53,845 nt of DNA from Cladosporium sp. IMV 00045 (GCA_001931905.2 MSJI02000540.1:1-53845), one strand, 5' to 3'. Counted from the first letter of the stretch, positions 22,307 through 32,677 are shown. Made by a program: numbers and translations. The notes: generated by a model from the letters alone, not told the origin.

Positions 22307-25099
22307 ATGGCTCCCAGGCGCAAGAAGTCGCGTCAGAACTCTCAAGCGCCGGTGGGATCGTCACCCGACACCAACCAATCCACGCCCGACACGCACAAGC
22401 GAGCCAACCCGCCCGAAACAGCGCATGCGCCTCCTCCGATCGATGCAAAGCACGCCAATAATGCCGCCACCGACACTCCTTCCGAGGACACAACTCCCAA
22501 AGCCGCCTCGAGAAGTAGTTGGTACGGAGGATCCTGGAGACTCAAAGCCTCGCCTCTCACCCAAACTGCGAGAGAGTCCATCTCCGTAGCACAAGGCGTC
22601 ACGTCGGAAGCACTCGCCGAAAGTGGAAAACAAATCGCCGAGGCCTCCAAGAGACCAGGCCAGTATGTCTCCAAGGGCATGCGTGGCAGTCGAAAGAGCA
22701 TTCCCTTGGTCGCCGAGACAACCAAAACGCATGCAACGAGCGACGCTGGCGATAAGAGTCGCCCACGACTAGGATCTCAAGAGAAGCTGAAAGGGTTCGA
22801 CGGGGTGGAAGAAGGCCGAGGCGGGGCAACAGGAGCTGTCGAGCGCAAGTTGTCTATCGAGGAGGCTCCCTTACCACCAGAGCCGGTCTTGGAAACCACA
22901 ACCGCAGACGACACGAAGAGCACAGCTGGCAGCCAGCGACCTCAGTCTGGAGCCTGGTTTGGATGGTGGTCACGGCCGGATGGTTACGACAGCGACCGAC
23001 AGAAGGCGAAAGAGCACGACAAGGGCTTTGACGAAGCCACGAGCACACCACTTCCCGGCACACCAGATCAAGAGATGGAAGCTACAAAACCGCCAGAGCA
23101 AGCTCCAGTCGATACCCAGCCGACCGACGCTGACCCTGGGCTGCAGCCGGAGATGAGTGTAAATACTGGATCGACAAGGTCGTGGTTTGGCTTGTGGAGC
23201 AGTGCACAGAACGGGCAAGCCGCACTTGATGATCAGGCGAAGAAGGATGTCACTGCACAGGAGGTTCCAGACATCACAGTGTCCGCTGATGGCACACCGG
23301 AAACGACCGCTGACAACAAACAAAACAACCAACAAGACGACAAACCCGATGACAAGGCTGACGGTGGCGATCGACCAACACCAACCGGGTGGGCATTTTG
23401 GTCAGTGGACAAGTCGAAGACACCTGCTCCAACCCCAGGTGGTACACGAAAGCAGGTTGGTGAGTTGGCTGTGGCGGACACTCCAAGTCAAAGTCACCCG
23501 GAAGCCGCACAATTTAACGAACAGCGCGAGGCCCCGAAGCCGAAGCCCAAAAGAACCGGGTCACTGCTGGGACGGAAACGAACAAACACAGACAAGGCGG
23601 ATCAGTCGGGAGAGTCATCTTCAACGACGCCGGTCGTCACTCCGAGACCAAGTACCCCTGTAGGAGGGTTGTCTACCAACGTGACAAGCGAGCCGATGCC
23701 CATTCAGCGAGGCAAAACCACACCACAGAGGCGACCAAACATCATCCTCCCTGCCTTCGATGCAACATACCCACCGCTACCTGACCCCTCATATCTTGAG
23801 CGTGTGTCGAGATATGTCACTGACACTTTAAGAATTACCGAGCCACCTTCAACGCCTCGCCATGTCTTCAAAACACCCGTCAAGCCCAGAATCAAGAAAG
23901 CGATCTCACTGGGTGTACATGGCTTTTTCCCTGCTGCCCTCATTCAGAAAGTTTTGGGACAGCCTACCGGAACGTCAATACGTTTCGCAAATTATGGAGC
24001 GACTTCAATCAAGGCTTGGTGCGAGGCAAATCAGCCTGACATCAAAGACGTGGAGATTGAGAAGGTGGCCTTGGAAGGCGAAGGCTACGTGTCAGATCGA
24101 GTCGACACATTGTGGAAACTCATGCTCAACTGGCTCAGCCATCTACGACAAGCAGACTTTATCCTCGTTTGCTGTCATAGCCAGGGCGTGCCCGTTGCTA
24201 TCTCACTAATGGCCAAACTCATTCAACTAGGCTGCCTCAGCCCGCACGCCCGCATCGGCATCTGTGCGATGGCAGGTATCAATCTGGGCCCTTTCCTCGA
24301 CTACAAGTCTCGGCTGTTCGGTGGTAGCGCACTCGAGCTCTTTGACTTCTGCGACAACAACAGCAAAGTCTCTCGCACATATGCCCAGTCGCTCGATATA
24401 TGCTTGAGACACGGTGTCCGTGTATCCTATGTTGGCAGCCTCGATGATCAGCTGGTCAGTCTTGAGAGTAGCCTTCACGCCCCGCTTTCTCACCCCTACG
24501 TCAATCGCGGTCTATTCGTGGACGGCCGCTTGCACGCCCCTAATTTCCTGACCCACCTTGTCATCTTCGCTCTCAAGCTGCGGAACCTCGGCGTCTCTGA
24601 TCACGGTCTCGTTCGAGAGCTCTCCGCTCCTCTCGCTGGAAGTCTCGTTGGCGGCGAAGGTCACAGCAGAGTATACGACGACCCAGCCGTCTATCGCCTT
24701 GCAATCGATTTCGCGCTCGAGAGCTCTAATGTGGCTCCTCCCTCCTCCGGATCCGACACGACAAAAGAGAACGCCTTTGACCGCCGCTCCAGCGCTGCCA
24801 GCTACCCATCCTCCACGTCCGCAGCAAACAGCATGCGCCGTGGTACTATGGACGAGGCGAACACTCTTCCCGGAATTGGTGCAATCATCGCGCCGTACGA
24901 GCCCCCTCCCACTGCCAGCAGCGCCAATCCTTTCTTCTTGCCATGGGCTGTCAGAGGTATGCTGGAAGAGGAGCTGGTGAAGAGGGACATGATGGAGGAG
25001 GTCAGGGAGCTAGTGAGAGAGTTCGAAGAGTGGAAGCCCACGAGCAAGGTTCTCAAAGACGTCAAATGGCGTCTTGAAGCCGTCAAGGGTATGGTCTGA
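22307..25099 (+). CDS. Lipase-like alpha/beta-hydrolase protein (yeast Mil1/YFL034W-like)
   Basis: Read from ATG 22307 (MAPRRKKSRQNS) it is 930 residues; the same frame is open 135 codons further upstream. The N-terminal half is disordered, rich in Pro, Thr, Asp and Lys, and carries four spaced tryptophan motifs: WYGGSW, WFGWWS, WFGLWS and WAFWS. The C-terminal half is conserved and folded. It has SLGVHGFFPAALI, then a nucleophile-elbow-like VCCHSQGVPVA, MAGINLGPFLDY and YVGSLDDQLV. The last may supply the acid residue, as in lipase-like fungal proteins related to yeast YFL034W (Mil1), which binds an adaptor-complex medium chain. A role in membrane traffic or lipid handling is inference. I am confident of the alpha/beta-hydrolase character, and moderately so of the Mil1 relationship. 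Confidence 0.75.
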   Translation: MAPRRKKSRQNSQAPVGSSPDTNQSTPDTHKRANPPETAHAPPPIDAKHANNAATDTPSEDTTPKAASRSSWYGGSWRLKASPLTQTARESISVAQGVTSEALAESGKQIAEASKRPGQYVSKGMRGSRKSIPLVAETTKTHATSDAGDKSRPRLGSQEKLKGFDGVEEGRGGATGAVERKLSIEEAPLPPEPVLETTTADDTKSTAGSQRPQSGAWFGWWSRPDGYDSDRQKAKEHDKGFDEATSTPLPGTPDQEMEATKPPEQAPVDTQPTDADPGLQPEMSVNTGSTRSWFGLWSSAQNGQAALDDQAKKDVTAQEVPDITVSADGTPETTADNKQNNQQDDKPDDKADGGDRPTPTGWAFWSVDKSKTPAPTPGGTRKQVGELAVADTPSQSHPEAAQFNEQREAPKPKPKRTGSLLGRKRTNTDKADQSGESSSTTPVVTPRPSTPVGGLSTNVTSEPMPIQRGKTTPQRRPNIILPAFDATYPPLPDPSYLERVSRYVTDTLRITEPPSTPRHVFKTPVKPRIKKAISLGVHGFFPAALIQKVLGQPTGTSIRFANYGATSIKAWCEANQPDIKDVEIEKVALEGEGYVSDRVDTLWKLMLNWLSHLRQADFILVCCHSQGVPVAISLMAKLIQLGCLSPHARIGICAMAGINLGPFLDYKSRLFGGSALELFDFCDNNSKVSRTYAQSLDICLRHGVRVSYVGSLDDQLVSLESSLHAPLSHPYVNRGLFVDGRLHAPNFLTHLVIFALKLRNLGVSDHGLVRELSAPLAGSLVGGEGHSRVYDDPAVYRLAIDFALESSNVAPPSSGSDTTKENAFDRRSSAASYPSSTSAANSMRRGTMDEANTLPGIGAIIAPYEPPPTASSANPFFLPWAVRGMLEEELVKRDMMEEVRELVREFEEWKPTSKVLKDVKWRLEAVKGMV

Positions 25100-25805
25100 T
25101 GTCTCTTTCGGGGTGATGGGGGTTTCGCATGTCCTAATGCTGCCGTTATTTGAGCGTGTTTTGTCTTCGGTTGGCGTTTTTCAGGTGGGATTTTGAGTGA
25201 CAGTATACATTCAAGAGGGATATATCATAGCTTTTTTGACAGCCACGGCAAACAATGCTAATCAATCAGATGATGGATCTGTAATTTGTTGCGAAAAACG
25301 ATCGTTGATCATTGTTCAGTGTCAAATCCACCAAACCCTAGCCCTATAGCCCTACTGTCAAATCATCACGCTAAAGTCAAACGCTCCTGTTTTGCATATA
25401 GCACTTCGTCCGGACAAGCTCACAAGTCCGTTCCGCCCTACGCATTTACGGGGCCGGCGAAGGGAAAAATTGCCGTTTTGTTCCATTTCGCCTCCTTGTT
25501 TTTCGTACAAAACTTCCCAGCGCGGACGCCCTGATTAACCCGCCTTTGAGTGGAGCCGACAAGCAGCGGCTAACGTGTCGGCAATGCTTGGGCTAGAACG
25601 GACGATGCTTGTCGTGTGAAGCGGTGCCCTAGGGAGATTCACATGAGCCTATACATGGGTCGACAGGAGCGGTGGATATATAAAGAGACGTTATTGTTTC
25701 TAGTCGTGAATACTCTTCTGCAAATACGCCGTCTGCTTGCACACTTGCGTCCGCTCGTTAATTTTCGATTCTTGTATTTCTTTCTTTCCCCTTGCAAGTA
25801 CCATC
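25100..25805. promoter_or_regulatory. Intergenic region with metalloprotease promoter
   Basis: About 0.7 kb between two plus-strand genes. The right part contains a clear TATA box (listed separately) and a pyrimidine-rich leader. No other feature is recognised. Confidence 0.5.
25677..25684 (+). promoter_or_regulatory. TATA box of the metalloprotease gene
   Basis: TATATAAA lies 122 bp upstream of the ATG at 25806 and is followed by a CT-rich leader, the expected arrangement for a strongly inducible fungal gene. Confidence 0.55.
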
Positions 25806-26798
25806 ATGTCTTTGAGGTCCTCTCTTTTTGCCTTGTCGGCACTCACTATGGGCGCGCTGGCGCAGCCCAACAATCATCGCAGCCTCAATGGCCGCGCTGC
25901 TTCTACGTCTGCGGCATCCATTCCCCAAGCCACTACTTGGGACCCTCCGTCGGATATGGTCAAGGGTCTTGAACAGGTATGTATCTTTGCATCGAGTCTG
26001 CCGTTCATTCGCTGACACGCCGCTGAAAAGGTGTGGGAACACACCATGGAAGAGAATCCCGACGGTCTCAAAGACAAGAACTGGATCACCGACCAGCTGA
26101 TGGCAAACAATGGCAGCATCAACTACTGCGTACGCTGGAACACGAAGACCACTTCAACCGCCGCCAACAGGACCAAGACGGAAGACGCCCTGCAGCGCTC
26201 TCTGAACAAATGGGTCGACACGCTGGTCGGGTTCGAAGGTTTCCCCTTGACTGAATCCAAAGTCAAAGTCGTCGGCTACGCGGTCAAAGACGAGAGTCTG
26301 CTCGAAGGGGACACCGCGGGTCTTGACGTCTACACCACAGCAGACGCCGATGGAGTGCCCGAGTGCGACACTCGTTGCTACCGCGGAGCCCACCTCGAGG
26401 ACCCGGGCTATCTGTCTTCTTGCCCCGGCGGAGAAGAGAGCAGGTACGACATCAGCCTTTGGCTTGACGATAGCCTCGCTGGCAACATGGGCGGCTACGG
26501 CTACAACTGGGGTCAAGAGCTGCCGCCGGATTACTTCTTTGAGACTGTCGAGGATGAGAATGTCCACATTCTCTTGCACGAGATGGGACATGGATTTGGC
26601 TTGCTTGGTGGGTTATCTCTTAATTCATTCGTCATTGGTGCAGGTATCTGACTTTAATTTCTAGACTTCTACGACTGGACGCCCGAAGGCCAGGAAAGCT
26701 TCGTCATGATGGCTGGCAGCGCGTTCGAGGTCACTGAGTTCGACGCCTGGATGCTGAGGCAGTGGTGGACCAAGCTTAAGCCGGAGCGAGGATGGTGA
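25806..26798 (+). CDS. Secreted zinc metalloprotease of the metzincin type
   Basis: Three exons, 25806-25976, 26031-26607 and 26665-26798, with introns of 54 and 57 nt, give 293 residues. A signal peptide is evident (MSLRSSLFALSALTMGALAQ). The active site HEMGHGFGLLD (His240, Glu241, His244, Gly247, Asp250) is the HExxHxxGxxD form, in which Asp replaces the usual third metzincin His, as known in snapalysin-type enzymes. The second intron falls exactly at the Asp250 codon. Downstream, VMMAGSA is a plausible Met-turn. Cysteines in VPECDTRCYRG and LSSCPGG probably form disulphides. It belongs to a fungal family of small secreted peptidases of unknown substrate. Confidence in secretion and metal site is high, in biological role low. 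Confidence 0.82.
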
Positions 26799-26893
26799 AG
26801 CAGGCTTGTTGTTGATGGGAGTGGCTCGTCATTGTTCTTTGAGGTTGACAAAAAAGGAGAGTCCTAGTCAATTGGCGATGAGAGCCCGCTGTA

Positions 26894-28687
26894 TTATTGG
26901 TCGTAGTTGATGTAGATCCTGCCTTCCCACGGGCTCAGTAATGGTCGACCGTTCTCTAACTTCTTCGACCCTTCCAATACGGTGCTCATCAGTAGCTTTG
27001 GCGCATCGTCGCCCATCGCAACGGCGACGTCAGGTCCCAGTTCTTCTGCATTAGACATGTTCAACACCACGACGGACTTGCGCTCTGCGTTTTTCGTATC
27101 TTGCTTGAAATATGAGAACACAGATTCGTTCCCCGGGTCAAGTAGATGGAATGATCCAAAAACAAAGACGCCTCTGTGCTGCTTGCGCAGCTTCAGCACC
27201 TGCTTGTAGTAGCTAAGAATCGAATGCGGATCTTCGCGCTGCATTTCGACATTGATGATTTGGTAGTCGTCGTGTACTCTCATCCACGGCCTCGCCCCTT
27301 CTGCAGTGAATCCTGCATTTGCGGAGCCATCCCATTGGAAGGGTATGCGGGAATGATCGCGTGCTAACCGGCTGAGGCCGTGGATTGTTTTGCGTAATCG
27401 CTCTGGGTCTCCTGATTCAACAGCCTCGGAGTAGAAACCGCTGCTTTCGACATCCTTGTACTCTTCAATGCCCCAGTCTTCAGGCATGTTGGTCATGCCA
27501 ATTTCTTGGCCTTGGTACAAGAACAATGTGCCGGTCAGCGTAGCTTGCCAGAGGGCGATGACTTTCGCTGATTTAGCCCACAGCTCTGTAGTGGATGTAT
27601 CTCCAAATCTGCTCACGGCGCGCGCATTGTCATGGTTCTCGATAAAGGCAGTCGTCCACGCATCCGTTCCTGTGACAAAGCTTTGCCACTTCTCGGTGAG
27701 AGACTTGAGTGTTGAGAGCGGGAATGGTTGGTAGATGTATTTAGGACCGAGGATATTTCCCGTCCCAAGACGGATGACAGAGAACTCGAAAACCATGTCT
27801 AGTTCTTTTGCGGCGGCGGAGACGTAAGGGATGACTTGGTGAGGGTGTGGCGTGTTGGAGAGCTCGCCCACAGAGACCGCGCCGTAAGGCGCCAACACCT
27901 TGCGGTTCATCTCGTGGATGAACTCATGTATCCGAGGTCCGTTACACCACATCTCAGGCGCTGACTGGTGAGGTGAGTTTGGATCTGTGACCGGGGCGTC
28001 GATGAAGTCTTGTCGCTTGGAGTACTTGTTGACCGTGTCAATCCGAAACCCATCAACACCCCGCTCGAGCCAGAAGCGCATTGTGTTTTCGTATATAGCA
28101 TTGCGACATTCTGCGTTCTCCCAATTCAGATCAGGCTGATCTGGCGCATATAAGTGGAGGTAGTATTCCTGGGTGTGTTCGTCCCAAGTCCAGGTCGGCC
28201 CTGCGAAGTAGCCTCTCCAATTTGTTGGCGGATGACGATTGCCGTTCTTGTCGTATCGAGCAGGTTTCCATATGTACCAGTCGCGTTTCGGGTTGCTCTT
28301 AGAAGATCTGGACTCTTGAAACCACTCATGCTCTTGTGATGTGTGATTCACCACGAGGTCGAGGATGACTTTCATATCCCGGCGATGTGCCTCGTGCAAC
28401 AAGGCATCAACATCGTGTATTGAACCGTATGGTGCGTAAATCTTCTGATAGTCGGAGACGTCGTAGCCCATGTCTTTCTGTGGGCTCTCGAATATTGGTG
28501 ATACCCAGATCACGTCCACACCAAGATCGTGCAGATAATCGATCTTGGAGATCAGTCCGGGCAGGTCACCCCAACCATCGCCGTTGGAGTCTTTGAAACT
28601 GGCGGGATAGACTTGGTAGAAAATGGCATCTTTCCAGTAAGGCTCTCCGTCCCAGCCGCTGTCTTTGTCCCATGTGATCGAACCCAT
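26894..28687 (-). CDS. GH13 alpha-glucosidase (maltase type)
   Basis: A 597-residue intronless protein without a signal peptide, so probably cytosolic. It is a complete GH13 alpha-glucosidase: YQVYPASFKDSNGDGWGDL at the N-terminus, DLVVNH, the nucleophile in GFRIDTVN (Asp217), the acid/base in SVGELS (Glu275), and the transition-state stabiliser in ENHDNARAVSRF (Asp353). Thr218, right after the nucleophile, matches maltases; isomaltases typically carry Val there, so alpha-1,4 preference is favoured. It would hydrolyse maltose or related alpha-glucosides after import. It is transcribed divergently from a maltose-type permease, with a Zn-cluster regulator next to that, which strongly suggests a maltose-utilisation locus. 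Confidence 0.93.
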   Translation of the reverse strand: MGSITWDKDSGWDGEPYWKDAIFYQVYPASFKDSNGDGWGDLPGLISKIDYLHDLGVDVIWVSPIFESPQKDMGYDVSDYQKIYAPYGSIHDVDALLHEAHRRDMKVILDLVVNHTSQEHEWFQESRSSKSNPKRDWYIWKPARYDKNGNRHPPTNWRGYFAGPTWTWDEHTQEYYLHLYAPDQPDLNWENAECRNAIYENTMRFWLERGVDGFRIDTVNKYSKRQDFIDAPVTDPNSPHQSAPEMWCNGPRIHEFIHEMNRKVLAPYGAVSVGELSNTPHPHQVIPYVSAAAKELDMVFEFSVIRLGTGNILGPKYIYQPFPLSTLKSLTEKWQSFVTGTDAWTTAFIENHDNARAVSRFGDTSTTELWAKSAKVIALWQATLTGTLFLYQGQEIGMTNMPEDWGIEEYKDVESSGFYSEAVESGDPERLRKTIHGLSRLARDHSRIPFQWDGSANAGFTAEGARPWMRVHDDYQIINVEMQREDPHSILSYYKQVLKLRKQHRGVFVFGSFHLLDPGNESVFSYFKQDTKNAERKSVVVLNMSNAEELGPDVAVAMGDDAPKLLMSTVLEGSKKLENGRPLLSPWEGRIYINYDQ

Positions 28688-29409
28688 CGTATCCGCTTGA
28701 ATGCTGAAGGGGTAGTCCAGAGATATCGATGCACGCAGATGTCTCTTGCGGGTGCAGAGCGGACAGCATTCGCATACTTGTACCCTTGGAGACTGTGTGG
28801 GTCGTATTATCGAAACATCTCATGTGAACTCCTTGAACTGAGAACACGCATTGTGGAGCTCAGCGAGCGAACGTTCCGCTCAAGGCAAGCTTGTCGGTGG
28901 AGTTTCGTTGTGATCAAAGCCAAAGACCTCTATGTGGATATCGACCGAAAGCTTTCGTGGAGTCGGTCACAACAAAATGCGGTGCAAACAGGAGCAAGAA
29001 GAGGGAGTTCGCGGAGCAACACCGCCTTTAAACCACTTCTGGCAAAGACTGTCGTTGACACTAGCGGAGTCTCCTGTTTTTGCAGCACGATGATTCCCCA
29101 CATCTCCGCGATGTACCCCACGAAAGCAGGTGAGAATGGAAAAGCCGTGACCTTTTGACTGTTCGCAGGTGCGGAGCAGCGGTACTCGTCGCTGAAAATC
29201 ATAGAGTTGGACCTGGAATGAGCCGAGGGGACATTCAACTTCTAGCATGCACCCACCAGTCAAGCTATGACCGGAGGCACTGAGCTGTAATAGACTCTGA
29301 TCACAAGCCCTGACGAGAAACAACATAAATAGGGACAACGGATGCCAGCAACTCGAGTCGCTCATCACACCAGTCTCAATCCAAGTTTTGTGCGCACCCG
29401 CAGGACACC
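28688..29409. promoter_or_regulatory. Divergent promoter between alpha-glucosidase and permease
   Basis: This 722-bp region separates the start codons of the two MAL-type genes and should hold shared control elements. A palindromic CGG-N7-CCG occurs at 29012-29024, the kind of inverted CGG pair bound by Zn(II)2Cys6 dimers; its use here is inference. CATAAATAG at about 29324, some 85 bp before the permease ATG, could be a weak TATA element. Confidence 0.5.
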
Positions 29410-31150
29410 ATGGCCGACAAGAATTCATCTTACAACATGGACAAGGTCCCCGCAGCAGAGCACCATGAGCCCATTCAGTCCGAAATTCTCGCAGCAGAGG
29501 CCAGCCAGGCCGCCACGGCGGAGCATGAGATGAGCCTTTGGCAAGCCATCAAGACATACCCCAAGGCAATTGGATGGTCTGTTCTTGTTAGCAGTACTCT
29601 TATCATGGAAGGCTACGACCTGGCATTGCTGGGCAATCTATATGCATCCCCGGTCTTCAACGAGAAATTTGGTCACTGGAACGAAGAGGCTGAGAAATAC
29701 CAGGTCTCTGCAGCGTGGCAATCCGGCTTGTCCAACGGTGCAAGGGCGGGCGAAATCATCGGTCTCATCATCGCTGGCTGGATCACGGACCGTTATGGAG
29801 CAAAAACAACGACAGTCGGCTTTCTGGTCATGATGATCGGCACGATATTTGTTCTTTTCTTCGCACCGAACATCCAGGTATTGGTTGCGGGCGAGGTTTT
29901 GTGCGGTACGAAGAGCCATTCACTCAATCAAGATATCTTTGAGCTAACAGCTGGCAATCGCAGGAATCCCATGGGGTGCTTTTCAAAGTGTAGCAGCACA
30001 ATACGCCTCGGAGGTTGCGCCAGTCGTGCTTCGTCCTTACCTCACAACTTTCATCAACATGTGCTGGGTCATTGGTCAGTTTTTCGCCGCAGCTGTTATT
30101 CGAGGCTCTGTCGATTACGAAGACTCTCGGGCATATCGCATTCCTTTTGGTGTTCAGTGGCTTTGGCCCGTCCTGATCTTGTGTGGTCTCGTTTTCGCAC
30201 CAGAGTAAGTCTTCTATTATCTCTGCTACAAGAGCCTTTACTGACTTCACAGATCTCCCTGGTGGCTGGTTCGCAAGAATCGCCGGAGTGATGCTCGCAA
30301 ATCCCTGCTTCGCCTGACAAGCTCCAAGCAATCTAACTTCAACGCTGATGAGACTGTCGCAATGATCGAGCATACCAACGAAATGGAGAGACTTGCCAAG
30401 CAAGGAACCACATACATGGACTGCTTCCAAGGTGTTGACCGCCGAAGGACTGAGATTGTGGTTGGCATCTGGACTGTTCAGACCCTGGGAGGACAGAACC
30501 TCATGGGCTATTTCTCTTACTTCCTCACCCAGGCGGGTATGGATGCACGCAACTCGTTTTCGCTGTCCATGGCAAATTCCGCCCTTGGGATAGTCGGTAC
30601 CGCTGGATCTTGGATCTTGATGTCAAAGATCGGTCGACGCAAGATTCACTTCGGGGGCCTCTGTGGCCAATTTCTACTCCTCATCATCACAGGCAGTCTC
30701 TCGTTCTCAGGCACGAATGCCTCCGTATGGGCGATAGGCGCGATGTTGATCGTTTTCACCTTCACATACGATTTCGCGGTTGGCCCAGTCACGTATTCGC
30801 TGGTGTCGGAGCTCTCGTCCACCCGCCTCAAAGCAAAGACAATTGTACTGGCTCGCGCTGCCTACAATGCTAGCAATATCTTTGTCAACGTCATGACCAA
30901 CTACCAGCTTTCTTCATCAGCCTGGAATTGGGGCGCACGCACAGCCTTCTTTTGGGCCGGCACCTGTCTGATCTCGTGCATTTGGGTGTTCTTCCGCTTA
31001 CCGGAGCCCAAAGGCCGTACATATGCTGAGCTCGACATGCTTTTTGAGCGCCGCGTGGCAGCTAGGAAATTCGCTAAGACCGAAGTGGATCCATTCACGG
31101 CTGAAGCAACCGCTGGCAAAGAAGATGAGATGAAGGGTGACAAGATCTGA
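29410..31150 (+). CDS. MFS maltose/alpha-glucoside permease (MAL type)
   Basis: Three exons, 29410-29905, 29964-30204 and 30253-31150, with introns of 58 nt (GTACGA, branch CTAAC, CAG) and 48 nt (GTAAGT, CTGAC, CAG), give 544 residues. The joins read CGIPWGAFQ and FAPESPWWLV, exactly the conserved sugar-porter motifs. Twelve membrane segments are expected. Other marks are MEGYDLALLGN at the first segment, DRYGAKTT in the first cytosolic loop, and the C-terminal LPEPKGRTYAELD. The sequence belongs to the proton-coupled MAL/AGT-type alpha-glucoside permeases of fungi. ATG 29410 sits in an ACCATGG context. Its pairing with a cytosolic GH13 maltase means that imported disaccharide could be cut inside the cell. 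Substrate breadth (maltose, maltotriose, sucrose-type) cannot be told. Confidence 0.93.
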
Positions 31151-31210
31151 AGCTTTGTACAGCGCCCCTAGGTAGTGAATGTGAGAGCTTGCTTTTGCCC
31201 CCAATGACTT

Positions 31211-32677
31211 TCAACACACGTTTGCGAGACTGCTGTTACTCATTTGCCTCAACGACAAGCTTGGTATTGCCTGCTGGATGTGCTTCTCCAGTAAATCATC
31301 GTACATCGCGTTGCCGCCCGGTGACTTCTGAATTAGGTCCCGCAAATATGACAAATCGTTCGCGGGAAGGGTTCCGACTATTATGCCACGAGGGCTGGTC
31401 GGCGCAACTGGAACTCGCGCCAGTACATCAACCAATACCGATGCAATGTCAAACAGCTTCTCCGTCATGCCAACTCCATGTACCTGGAAGCTCGACGCCG
31501 GAAGGTCGCGAGTAGAAAGCATGAGTTCCTTGGCTATGTCAATGGGATATCGGAAAGTCAGGCTGTGTTGAGAAGATTCCTCAACCAAGTAGCCGAGGTG
31601 GAGTCTTGACTTCCAGATGATGACACGAAGCCAAAGCTGCGTCACTCTCAAATTCGCTTTCTGTGTATCGTGTAAGGCCAGATTTGGATCCAGGGCATTG
31701 TTGATTTGAGTCTCAACATAGCTTAGATACTCAGTCGAAGGGCCAAATGGCCTAACCTCATGGTTGAGCAGTGCGATGAACGAAGTGTCTATCGGGCGAA
31801 ACAAAGCGGCAAGGCTGTGAAAGCCACGTAGAGCAGAATCCAGGACAGAAGGCTCAGTCGTCTCATCCGTGACTTGTAGTGTAATTGGCCTCCGGTAGCG
31901 AATGCCGTGCGATCTCTCAGATATCAGAAGAACCCAGAAAAGGTGGCTCGCAACCAGTCGATCCAGGTCATCTGCTCCTTCCGACTGATAAAGCAGAAGT
32001 AACGTAGTGGTCTCTCGCAAGAATCGAAACGCTCGGCTGTGGTGCGAAAGCACTGCCTCGCAGGCGTAAAGGAAGAATGTGAAGAGACATATTTCGAGGG
32101 TCACGGGAGACCGGCGTGGTAGAGACTGCCAGACAGAAACACAGCTTTCAAGCAGGAGACAGCCATGATCAAAGTTCTTCTCGGGGATGATGCCTTGAAG
32201 ATATAGATCCTCGGACTCTTCCGCCTGGAGCAGAACCTGGCCGCACATACCCGCTAGAAGGCATAGGCTCTCGAGTCCGCTGTCTGCAGAAAAGCTGGCG
32301 GAGCGAAGCCGGGCAACATATTCATATGTCAAGATGGGGATTGTCGGATAAAGCCTGGCAAAGAACCGTTCGGTGCAGTAGTCCATTACAGGGCCGGTCA
32401 AGAGTCCGTTCAGTCGCTGGTGCAGAGTAGCTGCACTGGTGAGCGTAGTTAATGAGTTCGAGGGGTGAGATTCTCCAGGCGAATGACACTGGTCTGCAAC
32501 ATTCGAGGCAATGCATCTCTTGCATGGCCTATACTCGCTGCATCCTCTCCTTAGCCTTTTGCATCGCTCACACGCTCTTGGAACTTGGAGCCGCTTTCCA
32601 GGTGCTACGTGGTTAGGCCTTCCAATGGGTAAAGTGGGCGGAGAGGCATGGTGTGAGCCAGAGGAGTTGGCCAGCAT
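31211..32677 (-). CDS. Zn(II)2Cys6 transcription factor, likely regulator of the MAL-type locus
   Basis: A 488-residue intronless protein. The N-terminal cluster has Cys36, 39, 46, 52, 55 and 64 (CX2CX6CX5CX2CX8C) with the basic stretch RCKRLRRGC. The middle region (FFARLYPTIPILTYEYVARLR onward, residues about 108-330) resembles the fungal-specific regulatory domain found in MAL-activator-like and related sugar regulators. Its 3' end lies 60 bp from the 3' end of the permease gene, tail to tail. Position beside maltase and permease suggests it activates them, as the MAL activator does in yeast MAL loci, but this is inferred from context. The first ATG (32677) is used. Confidence 0.85.
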   Translation of the reverse strand: MLANSSGSHHASPPTLPIGRPNHVAPGKRLQVPRACERCKRLRRGCSEYRPCKRCIASNVADQCHSPGESHPSNSLTTLTSAATLHQRLNGLLTGPVMDYCTERFFARLYPTIPILTYEYVARLRSASFSADSGLESLCLLAGMCGQVLLQAEESEDLYLQGIIPEKNFDHGCLLLESCVSVWQSLPRRSPVTLEICLFTFFLYACEAVLSHHSRAFRFLRETTTLLLLYQSEGADDLDRLVASHLFWVLLISERSHGIRYRRPITLQVTDETTEPSVLDSALRGFHSLAALFRPIDTSFIALLNHEVRPFGPSTEYLSYVETQINNALDPNLALHDTQKANLRVTQLWLRVIIWKSRLHLGYLVEESSQHSLTFRYPIDIAKELMLSTRDLPASSFQVHGVGMTEKLFDIASVLVDVLARVPVAPTSPRGIIVGTLPANDLSYLRDLIQKSPGGNAMYDDLLEKHIQQAIPSLSLRQMSNSSLANVC

